Assembly: GCF_033807575.1 (NCBI RefSeq)
Contig: NC_084721.1
Span: 2,294,001 to 2,358,000, forward strand
Source: Cydia pomonella
Taxonomy: Eukaryota > Arthropoda > Insecta > Lepidoptera > Tortricidae
Reading direction: 5' to 3'
Length of the DNA stretch: 64,000 bases
Both the position numbers and the translations under genes were made by a program. The notes under the pieces were generated by a model, which ran no database searches, was not told the origin of the DNA, and saw only the letters and a program-made list of their open reading frames with translations. This document shows positions 46,019 through 57,000 of this stretch, one piece after another (the first letter of the stretch is position 1; each line of letters opens with the position of its first letter).

Positions 46019-46445
46019 AGGGGTCATGCATTCATTACATCACACAAATTAGGGGGTAGGGGGAGTCAAGAAAATGTGACATGTTGTGACAAGAGAGAGG
46101 GGGAGTCACAAAATTTGTGATGTCACTTTAACTTGAATTAGTTCGCAAAAATGTTTTTCATTTTTTTTATTCGCTGTACAGTTAAACAACAAGTTTTTGG
46201 TACGATAATCGTTTTTATTCGTTTACTTTTCTTTCCTAATCAGCTTTGGGTTATAAAATTACATGTATTTCTTCTATCAAAAATATTTTGATAAAATATT
46301 AATAATACCTAATTCGATTTCGTTGTAAACAAAATTGCCAAAATTGTGCCGTTACACCATGTGTTTGCAAAATGTGACCAAGTGTGACAAGAGGGGGGGT
46401 AAAAAACCCTAGAAATTCTTATGACGTAAATAATGGATGACCCCT
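46019..46445. mobile_element. Element with AGGGGTCATGCATTCATTAC inverted ends
   Basis: AGGGGTCATGCATTCATTAC at the left matches, inverted and with several differences, TACGTAAATAATGGATGACCCCT-like sequence at the right. Internal G-rich words (AGAGAGGGGGAGTCACAAAA and AGTGTGACAAGAGGGGGGG) are repeated. It resembles a widespread insect non-autonomous element. Confidence 0.65.
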
Positions 46446-46494
46446 AAACGAACCGTCATATATTTATTTGTAACAAATAATCTGTGAACACTAA

Positions 46495-46622
46495 AGTCTG
46501 TCAAACAACTTTGTCAGTAGAAAAAGGCGCGAAATTCTAATTTTGTATGAGACGATAACCCTTCATGACAATTTTTTTTTAAATTTCTGCTTTTTTGCAC
46601 TGACGAAAATGGCTTGACAGAC
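46495..46622. mobile_element. Hairpin MITE, second copy of the 43,795 family
   Basis: It shares TTTGTCAGTAGAAAAAGGCG and GGCTTGACAGACTA with 43,795-43,922. It is non-coding. Confidence 0.8.
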
Positions 46623-46866
46623 TAGTCCCAAAACTATTTACGGTATAATACGTATAAGTTAATTTTTTATGGTTTGTGCTAGTGCTGCACTCTGGCGGCA
46701 GAACATTGCAGTAATACAGGGAGTATTGTTGCTAGAAAACGACAATTGATACTTGGCGTTTGTCGATGTACCATTGTCATCTTGGCTAGGCCCCCTGACA
46801 AGAAGCTTATATAAACAGTGGAGGTTGCACATACAATAAAAGCTTGAGGTAGTACCATAGAGAAAT

Positions 46867-47537
46867 GTAAGCATAGAGTGCTCAGTTGCTCACTCCATAA
46901 TTCACCATTGTTACCAAAACGCTCGTTTTCGTAGTCGACATCTAGCGTCGTGTAGCGGATTTATCAGTAAGCGCTACTTGACACTAGAATGTAACAAGTA
47001 TCGCGACTGACGCAAAGTGTATTGCTCAACAAAAAAATTTTTATACTACGTCGGTGGCAAACAAGCATACGGCCCGCCTGATGGTAAGCAGTATCCGTAG
47101 CCTATGTACGCCTGCAACTCCAGAGGAATAATATTTAATTTAATTTTGTTGAATTTACAACAAATACTACAAGCAGAAGTAGAGCTCCGGTTAATCTGGT
47201 TAAAATTTTAGCTGTAAATTGTTGAGCATTAGATTTTTCGTTCGTCGCGACATCTAATGTCAAGTAGCACTCGGATCGTGACATTCTGTCATGTAGCAGT
47301 ACTGATAAATTCCGCTACTTGACGCTAGGTGTCGACTGCGAAAATAATAAGCGTTTTGGTCAGAAAACTGATGTACGGTACGGTCACGTCTGAAAATATA
47401 CGGACAACGTGCCAAAAATATGTATACACTACCCTAATATATGGGCCATAAGGTCGTGTATACATATTTTTGACACTTCGATCGTGTGGATGTTTTCAGA
47501 CGGGACTGTACCTATGGAGTGAGCACTCTATGCTTAC
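46867..47537. mobile_element. Nested hairpin elements with a family-C insertion
   Basis: Outer arms GTAAGCATAGAGTGCTC...TCACTCCAT and ATGGAGTGAGCACTCTATGC enclose a second inverted pair (ACCAAAACGCTCGTTTTCG and complement; GTCGACATCTAGCGTC and complement). A partial family-C element sits at 47,042-47,126. A further hairpin at 47,378-47,511 (GTACGGTCACGTCTGAAAAT; family of 30,400) lies between the second right arm and the outer right arm. Confidence 0.8.
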
Positions 47538-48303
47538 TTATTATGGGTAGTACCTAAATTATGACCTTGAATTAGGGTCAATGGTTTCCATTTATCCTAA
47601 TAAAGAAACAATATGTAAATGAATGCAAACTCTATTCTTTTTATAATCTTCTTGGAGTATGTTGTTCCCAGCTGTAACAGAAAGGCGTACCGGACCGATA
47701 CCGAGGAAGCAAAGAAGCACCACGTTATAAGGAATATCTACCCTCATCTGTTATTTATTTGTGATAGGAAACATTGTTACATTGCAAATAGGATGCCTAG
47801 TAAAATTACTTAAGTAAAAAAAATTTTTTTTTTGTTATTTAATCATTGATATATCAAATAAAAGCTTATTTTGTATATAATCTAATTGTAATAGATTGCC
47901 TTATTAAAAAGTTGGTCCCGTCCGTGGTTAACCGATTTTTATCTAAAATCTAGGCGACCATGGACTGGACCAACTTTTTAATATTCCTTATAACGTATCT
48001 TAGGCCAAAACAAGTAGAAAAAACAAGTTATGTTTAAATCATACTTGTTGCCGGACAATTTATTGAACAAAGAATAAGAATCACATATCTGAAATGATTT
48101 AACGAAATCCAATCTCTATTAAGATTGGATATGATGAGAAAGGAGTTATGTACAACGCCTACATGGCCATAATCTACACTAATAAATCAATTTGATCACA
48201 ACAATATTGCGGTTTTATTTGGTCCTTTTAACCCCAGATGTCACGAGACCCCTCTGCCAAGTGCTACTGTATTGTGTAAACTACCCTATCATTGGCACTG
48301 TAC

Positions 48304-48402
48304 CTAAGAAGGATAGCACGATTTGCGTTCTCGCGAGCGAGTCCATGCTTCTAACAGCACTTCAAGTATGGACTCTCGCCCTAGAATACAACTCGTGCTG
48401 AA
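48304..48402. mobile_element. Diverged hairpin related to 42,612-42,693
   Basis: It has AGCACGATTTGCGTTCTCGC and AACTCGTGCT at its ends with partial pairing between the arms. It is a weaker match than the copy in the kinase intron. Confidence 0.55.
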
Positions 48403-48705
48403 GATAGTTTAACCTTTTGATCGCCAAGAACGCCTACAGGTGTTGTTCCTTGTCATGCCCACAGCACCAAGGACACCTATAGACGTTATGGCGGATTCTG
48501 TCAAAGTAACCTTCACACTTTCGAGTAAGGTTTATATTAGCTCCCTTGCGATTCCGATATTTGTGGTTTGTGTTTATGTTATAAGGTGTTCAAAGGGTCA
48601 AACCCAAGGACATTATGCACATACCAATATCTCTGGCATAAGTTAGCAAATATAAACAGTACAGGAAACATTGAAGGCTACTTTGACAACATAATCCAAA
48701 GCACT

Positions 48706-48861
48706 TGAGAGACAAACCAAGATAAGTTGGCAGCGATTTTGTAGCCCAGACAGTGCATTTGTTATTTTAAATGGCAAACTTCAATGAAATTATGATGTTT
48801 ACTTGACACTTGCACCGACTGGCCTATCAAAATCGCTGTCAAAATATCTTGATCTGACTCT
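48706..48861. mobile_element. Hairpin MITE family D, copy
   Basis: It contains AGTTGGCAGCGATTTTGTAG, GCCCAGACAGTGCA and GAAATTATGATGTTTACTTG, shared with 52,015-52,133 and more weakly with 29,722-29,841. The ends are imperfectly complementary. Confidence 0.65.
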
Positions 48862-49487
48862 ATAAATGTTCTTGGTACCATGGGTATGAGCCATATATAA
48901 CACCTTGATGGAGCCATAACACGAAAAATTGATTGACTTCATATGACACCGCTTTCTCCCTCGCATCAAAATGTGGCATACACGCCAATATGTCAACTAT
49001 TGAGAAACGAATTTAAACTTTATCTGTCAACAGTAAAATTGCTTTGACAGCGTCTGCCATGACCTCTAGTGGTCGTTGGCGTGGTAGGCACGACAGCACA
49101 CAACCACTTTAGTGGCTCTTGGCGTTCAAAAGGTTAAGGGTTCTTGGTGTTCAAATTAAGGCAGTACAGGGATCGCAAAACTGGTATTTTTTGTATGGGA
49201 ACGTAAACGGTATTTTTTCGTTTTTTGTTAATTACTTCATTTCTAATTAGGCAATCTAATAATACGAAGTCGTTATCTGAAAACACAACTGAGTCCTACA
49301 TTTAGAGTATAAAATAAACCGAAATATATGGTTATTTCGATGTTTTTGCAAAAAACCGGTTCCGATCCCTGAGGCAGTATGCTGTGTAATGCAAGCAAAC
49401 ATACTATAATTTATAACTTGCATCAACCAGTAGACATTAGAATATTCAGCTTTGTTATGTACTTAATGAAGTAAAGAGGCTAAATAA

Positions 49488-49493
49488 TTTATT
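49488..49493 (-). terminator. Polyadenylation signal of the small membrane-protein gene
   Basis: AATAAA on the minus strand, about 140 bases past the stop codon of the small gene at 49,630, in an otherwise unremarkable AT-rich 3' UTR. Confidence 0.6.
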
Positions 49494-49629
49494 TTACTAT
49501 CTTTTAATAATAATCTTACAACATTACAAATGAGCACTAAAAATTTACTAAAAATAACTTATTTCTAAAAGCATCACTCGACTTCCCAATTGTATGTTAC
49601 ATATATACAGACGTCATCTGCATTTCTCG

Positions 49630-50131
49630 TCACTCACTGTTGCCACCCAGAGCACCCAGTTTCTTGAAGAACTATAAAACAATAGAAAAAAAATCTAAAA
49701 AAAATGCTGAAACAAAATGTTAGGTAAGTACTATATAACAATGAGTTTGCAAGAAATTAATCCTTTTTATAGAAATACAAGAATATTTCGTACAAATACC
49801 TATGATAAAAATTATATTTTCGTATAAATACTTATGATAAAAATAAACTCTGCCATGTATCGGACCATAGAGACGCAAAATGTCTTACGCTGAAGAGGGT
49901 GCATAGCTTATTGCATTTCAGGCTCATGTAGTTTGAATAAAACACTGGCGAGGATAACTGAATAAATTAAGATGAGTAACTTACAGTAATCATTGGAATT
50001 TTATCGCGTTCCTCCTTAGAAACGAGTCTGTCGTCTTGCTGAAGCTTGTACCAAGTGTAGTGACCGCCAATGATCGCTGGTACCATGACTATTGCCAGAA
50101 GATTCTTCGATATAAACGCCCGGACGTTCAT
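49630..50131 (-). CDS. Small single-pass membrane protein, two exons
   Basis: Exon 1 is 50131-49985 (49 codons from ATG) and exon 2 is 49671-49630 (13 codons plus TGA), separated by a 313-bp intron with GTAAGT donor and TTTTATAG acceptor in phase 0. The 62-residue product starts MNVRAFISKN, has one hydrophobic segment (LLAIVMVPAIIGGHYTWY, residues 11-28), then a charged stretch (QQDDRLVSKEERDKIP) and ends FFKKLGALGGNSE. The short basic N-terminus plus one membrane helix is the layout of small mitochondrial inner-membrane or ER assembly factors, but I do not recognise the family. It is divergent to the TatD gene. Support comes from clean splice signals, frame continuity and a polyadenylation signal; expression is not shown. 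Confidence 0.75.
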
Positions 50132-51046
50132 TTCGTGGAATACGTCGGGATATCGAACTGAACTTAAAGAAATAGGCTATTTGGATATTTTTCATCTAAT
50201 ATTTCTAACCTAGGCTTTCATTTGTTTTTAGGTGTCACTGTCACTGTCAAAATATTGTCAATGTCGAATCCAAGTCAAACCACGTTCAAAAGACAAATTT
50301 ATCGAAACATCTTAAATCTTTATTGAGTTTAGTAGTAATATATAGTGCAAGTCAACATGTATTTGAAAAACAGATCATTTGAATTGTTTCAACTAACTTT
50401 GCATTTATAAAGACTATTTGATGATTTCATATGTTTTATAAAGTTTGATATTGGTCTCTAAACGGGCTTTACACAAACTCGCTTGCGTTTTGTTTTTAAC
50501 GTGCGTGTAGTCTGTCTTTTATATTTATTTAATAACCAAAAGTAAGAATAAATATTGATGTGTCAAATGATAACACACGTTTTATCAAGTTAAATATTAA
50601 GAATAAAATTATATTTCCAATGATAATTGATAAAATACAATTATAAGATATGATCCAAAGAATATACTACATATGATCTCAGTAGGATGTGCTGTCTAAA
50701 CGCCTACTGTCACTTTTCTTTTATTTACTAAAACTTTTCACCAATCAGATGCAAACTTCATTGGTGGCATCCAATCACAGTGCGTATCAAAAGAAAATTT
50801 TCAGTGAATAGAAAATTAAGTCAAGAAGAAACTTCATTCAGCCAAAAACATGGTGGCAGCTCAGTGAATAGGGTGAACTTTTTGACTAGTCATTAGAATT
50901 CAAGAGGCTTATTTAGCAGGAGTGTTTGATACAATTGGTAAGCTCTATTTTTGCATACTGCAATATTTCGTAATACAAAGATATGCTAACAGAGCGTTTC
51001 TTTTCAGATAAACACCGACCAATAAGCTTCACAAAAAATTCGAAAG
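50132..51046. promoter_or_regulatory. Divergent promoter and TatD 5' UTR with a short intron
   Basis: About 0.9 kb separates the start codons of the minus-strand small gene and the TatD gene. A CCAATCA box occurs at about 50,740 and again near 50,770. The TatD leader probably ends its first exon at 50,937 (ACAATTG|GTAAGC) and resumes at 51,008 after CTTTTCAG, a 70-bp intron. An upstream ATG at 50,850 (in ACATGGTGGCAGC) opens a five-codon frame ending TGA at 50,867, which would be an upstream ORF if transcription starts before it; the same motif also resembles a YY1-type start-site element. Confidence 0.5.
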
Positions 51047-54000
51047 ATGACGTCTGAAGATACCAAGAACGTACAAGACCTCAAAGGATGTTATGAAAAT
51101 CTGATCGTTGTTGATGTGGGCGCAAACTTGACCAATAAGAAATACGGCCGTGATCTGGACTCGGTGGTGCAAAGGGCAAAAGATGCAGGTATTACGTTGT
51201 GTAGCGAAATTCTTGTTTTTCGTGTCACCGCATAATAACAACCCAGCTGTTCAACAAGTAGCTGATTTTAATGAATGCATGATATAGTCGGTGTGAATAC
51301 GCTCTAATTTATTCAAGTGCGTATAGAATTGTTGCGCTTGCTGATTATTTACTGACCTGGTTTTGAAGTTAACAAGCAGAAAAGAATTATGTGACGAAAG
51401 AAAGTTGTTTATGATAATTAACTGTATCCTGTTTGCTGTTAATTAAATTTTGGAAGTACACTTTTAGTTTCTATACTAAATAAGTTTTATGGTAATAAAT
51501 TTTCGGAATTTGTATTTTTTGTTTTGTTATAGGTGTCCAAAAAATTATGGTCACGGGAACATCAGTAAAAAACAGTAAAGAAGCATTAAGACTGACACGC
51601 CTCTATCCCGGAACCATCTACTCCACAGCCGGTGAGTTCTAGAAATGTTATTTACAAAACAAGCTGTAAGAATTGCCTTTATTCTCATGAATTGTTAAAT
51701 ATTTTTGGATTTAAATCTCCAATCTGTAAACTGCGTTCCACAAAAATCCATATATTCCGGCTTCAAAAAGGAAAAACAATGGTTGTGTATGTGATGTATC
51801 TTTGTGTCATTATTATATTATATATACTTGTTTCTCCTTGTATTTCATGGGCCTATAAATCCCAGTCTTTTGATAGGTTTGCATGGGGCTTTATATTATA
51901 TTGTTTAATACATTAGTACCTGAAAGCTGATGTGTGTATATCACTGCCCTTGTTTTTTATGATTAATGTTCATTTTGATAAGTATTTGTCAACACACACA
52001 CTTTGACATTTTGTCATTAGAGTCCGACCAACATAAGTTGGCAGCGATTTTGACAGCCCTGACAGTGTAAGTGTTATTTTAAATGTCCAACTTTTATGAA
52101 ATTATGGTGTTTACTTGCACAGGCTGTCTGAGTCAATTATAATTTTTTTCCTTTGAAACCAGGTGTCCACCCTCATGATGCAAAGTCAATGGTGGAAGAA
52201 GACATGTGGGCCGAACTACATGAAACCGCGCAGGCGCCCGAGTGTGTGGCCATCGGTGAATGTGGGCTCAACTATAGCAAGGATTTCTCGGAACCCGGTG
52301 TGCAGAGAGAAGTGTTTAAACGGCAGGTATGTTATCATTCATTTAGGTCATCACACAACAAGAGAAATCATTTTATTCCATGTGCAAATTTAAGTGTTAA
52401 TTTTAGAGCTGGGCTGAATATGGACTTTGCTGAATATGAATATTCAGTTTAGCACATACCGAACCAAATATTGGGTTGGGCTAAAACGCATGAGTTTTCG
52501 AACCCTCTCTTCCGTACGCTGACGGTACTATTATTTATTCTGTGTCAAAATTTGAAATGATTTTATTCTTCACTAAAGACATAGTAAAAACCTTGATTTA
52601 GAAGTGCATTAAGTTTAAAATACCTAATCTCAAAAAATTGTCCTTCTTTTTTTATCAACATGCCAAATCTGTTGTTAGTTATATTATTGGAGACAGATAA
52701 AACTACTTCTTGTTGATATGTACTGCAATACTATTTATCAGACAATGATACAACCCAAGACAATGATTGATTGGATATTGCCCCATTTCCTGATTCAAAT
52801 TGCTTCTATGAATTGACTGAATTCCTACTCGCTTACACACTTTTATTTGATTTATTGAGACATAAACTGTTCCAATCATTTTTACGAACTTCCTTATTAT
52901 TCTTAAAAAGGCGAGTGGCGTGAGTTGCAATGTGAGCCGGAGCCGGAGCCGAAGGCGTAGGCAATCATTGTAAAGGAATACGCCACGAGCATCTTTTGAA
53001 TAAAAATTAAATTTAATTAATATAAATTAAATTTTTGGACAGCTTTTTTCTCGCTATTGGTCACAGGAGCCTATGGAGACTAACAAGCAACGCTAAGTGG
53101 TCTTCGTAGGTGTTGCTATATTACGGGTGTCACATGCGTGTTTCTGACTTGTGAAGCAATTGTTTCTACTATGCAACCAAATGAATATTTTGTAAGTTGG
53201 CAGCAAGTTTGAAACTGTAATACTTTTGATTTTGTTAGGTTGGTAGAAGCGGTGGTGGCCGAGTGGATATGACGTCCGACTTTCAATCCGGAGGTCGCGG
53301 GTTCAAATCCTGGCTCGTACCAATGAGTTTTCGGAACTTATGTACGAAATAGCATTTGATATTTACCACTAGCTTTTCGGTGAAGGAAAACATCGTGAGG
53401 AAACCTGCATACATCTGCGAAGAAATTCAAAGGTGTATGTGAAGTCCCCAATCCGCATTGGGCTAGCGTGGGGACTATAGCCCGAGCCCTCTCGCACATG
53501 AGAGGAGGCCTGTGCCCAGCAGTGGGACGTATATAGGCTGAATTATTATTATTATTATTATTAGGTTGGTAGCCATTAATCGCAGTAACGTTATAGCGAT
53601 TTTAAAGCACAAGTTCTGTATGAGGAATAGACAAAGACTTTTCTTGAAACATTGTATGTATGTTCTTATATTCGTGTTAATGAATGTATAACTGACAAAT
53701 AACAGCAGAGGAGTAGGAAAAATAAATATATAAATACAAGAATTGTTCGTTCAAAGGTATAAGATAATAACCAACTCCTTGACAACGAGTATCATTCCAC
53801 AGTCGGAATTCGCGATCAATTCGCTCTTAAGGTTATTTTAATTTAGAAGAAGTGTGCACTTGCAACGGCAATCATACGCATTAGGCACTTGATGCGGAAA
53901 CATATATATGTCTGTTGTCATTAATCCTCCTTGAGCGTGTGCTAACCATTATACAAGGTGCCCGTGAGCATTGCGAGAGATTTTAACGGTGCATTCCTGA

Positions 54001-57000
54001 TGGCAACAGAAGCAAAAAAATTATATGCCTTTTTGTGAAATTCGACAAAAAAAAAAAATTTTTTGTTTTTTATTTTCCCCCTTTTCTGAACACTCCTGTA
54101 TATAAAACGTAATTTTTATTGATAAACACAACCTAAAATTAACTAAAAGGTTTATTTTTATTTGGGGGTAGCCTCTCGAACACATTTTTTTAATTTTTCG
54201 ATGACAATCAATAGGTATTTCCAGACTAGACCTCAAAGTGACAATACCGCAGTCATAAATGTGTTTTGTACCGACTTATGGCGAAATAATGATTTCGAAA
54301 AACATTTAATTATCTCTGAAACTAGGCCTAATCCAGAAAATTTTATATGACATTTTAGTTTCTAAATACTGCCAGGAATGCTTAGTTAAAATGTCTCGCA
54401 ATGCTCACGGGCACCTTGTATGTCTGGTCTCTGATTAAGTAATATAACTCGATATAACGAGAATTTATTATTTTCGTAAAATGTAATTCTACGATAGGTA
54501 TTCTAAAACACACCAAAAGAATATGCAGATTTGCTCTAACTCCCAGTAATCCGAATTTTCCAGTAATCCGGCTCGCTTGTGTCAGCATTAGTGCCGGATT
54601 AGTGAGATTGTACTGTATACTGATTTAACTGATTACCTATACTTGTTACGAATCTGCAGGCCTAATTATACTAGAAGTTACATATGTAGTTATTTACAAT
54701 ATGTTTGAACACTGACTCACTATTTGGAGTGGTATATTACATTGCAAACGAGACTATTTTAGAGTCGAGATGATTCATGATGAGTGTCATTATCTCATTA
54801 CAGTATTCACTTGTTTTCATGCAGTGCAGTGTAGTTTTAGACTTGCCTGTATAAATATAAATCGTAGGTATAGATCAGCGGTACTCTACCCAACCTTTTT
54901 TATGAGTGCCACAAAGACGGTTTTGCTTGTAGCCCCGGGCCGCAAGATAAATTTGCTCAAAGGTTAAGTTCGGATGGCAACATTATGTATCTATACCAGG
55001 ATTATCTGGTGGGCTATCTAAAAAAGCCCGGCGGTTGAGTACCGCTGGTACAAGATTTTCTGTCAAGTATCAAAAGTGCGAAGTTTTCGAATTTAAACTA
55101 AACTGTTGTGAGACATAGGTACTAACATTAAGCTAATTCTACGCTACGCTTCTAGGCTCTCCGAAACATGTCGCGCGAGTGACTAAACACGTGAGTGGAA
55201 TCCGTAGAATTAGTTTAATGTGCGAAGTTTTCGTAAAATGTATGGACATTGTGAAAAAAAAGGATTATTTTTGAGTACTCTTTTATTGCTCTGAACCATG
55301 CTATAGTTTTTTAGCTAAAGTTTGAATATAGAGACAATACATAGATATACTCCGTAGACTATACAAAATGTGATAATATTTATATGAAAACATTGAAGTG
55401 GTTCCGGAGGCAGAAAATGAATTCCGATTGCAAAATAATTTAAAATACTGTTTATTGGCATTATTACGCAACTTTTTATGATTGTGCCCGAAGGATAACT
55501 AGGCAATACTTTTTTTTTCTCCATACATGAGTGACCCACCCTTAGGATACACCCATCGTATCTTCACACGAACGAACATACTATTGTTGAAGTTAAAAAC
55601 CCTTCATAAAAAATAAGCGTTCATGCGAGTCACCTAATTACATAAACAAAAACTACTAGAGATACAAAACAACAAATAGCTCACGGTGAATTTGACATTA
55701 TTATTATTATTTGACATTTTACTGTAAATAATTTTGTGTTTTCATAAACATCCCGATGATAAGGGATCATTAGAGCGATTAAATTAATGAGTGTTTTATA
55801 CGTGCCATTGATTGTAAACAAAGTGAGGCAATTTAGAACTAAACCTAGATATATAATATCTAGAAATCCGGGTTATTCCCACTAGTTACCACCAAGTTGT
55901 TACCAGTGGTGACTACTGGGAATTTTTTTCCCACCTTTTACCACTGGTAACTACTGGAAAAAAAATCCCACTAGTTACCACCAACTTGGTTTGGTGGTAA
56001 CTACTGGGATTTTTTTTTGGGCGCCGCAGGGGTTACCAATATTTTACAGTCCTCGGTGCACTTGCATGTTTAAAATTTAATCTCGGCACCTTAACCTAGT
56101 CAAGCTGTTCCAAACAGTTAGGTACATGGTGATTCATTGCCTCTTTACTGTCTACGGCACACCAGGGCGCCGCGGCGCACTTTGAGACCCCTTTTTTTTG
56201 TTAGGGGGGAAAATGCATTCCGCATACCACCCGGGTGCGGGGGGTGATCCGAGGGGTTATGTGGGACTCCCGTCTAGGCTATGAGGCCCACGGTATACCC
56301 ACTAAAAACCCCCCATATGCCACCTCACCGCCCTAATGGTGGGTTACGGGAACTCGAACGTGAAATCTAACCTTTTATTATATATTACGAGTCAAAGTAA
56401 GCGTCTTCGTGAATGACACGATCTATAACTACAGGTTTTACTTCTGTTTGACAATATTTTTCCACTGTCGTTCATTTTAAACTTCAAGTCATGACGCGTT
56501 CTAAATCGATGCGAGGTCGTGAACAGACGGCTTGGAATTTTAAATTGCTCCCATTGTGCGATGAGATCTTTGACTCGTGTTAACGTTATTGTTGGGCAAC
56601 AACTTGTACACGTGCATCTAAAGAACTCAAAAACGCAGGCCAAATTAGCTCCGGCTTGCACATTGGACATTTTTATGCCTCGCTCCCGCTGGTCCTGCTA
56701 ATTAATGATATTGGTTACTTGCGTTGCGAAGTGCATAGTGGGGGTAAGTAAAGCGATGTCAGCGCATGCGGTGGTGAAAATTGGAACTAACCAAGGTTAG
56801 CGTCTTTAACATTTCGTACAAGTCATATGGCTCGAAATGGAACTTTATATGCGATTTCTCCTCCTGACATATTCATTTAAATTGTATGGCGTAAGGGACC
56901 ATTGGAATCTGTATGAAATGCTTAATATAACTAACGTATTTAATATGATAATTATTAATACTGTATCCGTAAAAGTAGCTTTGCAAATGCCACATATTAT

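Larger units (their letters stand above)
45911..49480. other. Kinase 3' flank and intergenic DNA
   Basis: It follows the kinase stop codon at 45,908-45,910. The first 100 bases remain GC-rich (probably 3' UTR). An AATAAA at 46,835-46,840 could be a polyadenylation signal, but it is distant and lies within repetitive DNA. The rest is transposon material listed separately, and I recognise no gene. Confidence 0.6.
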
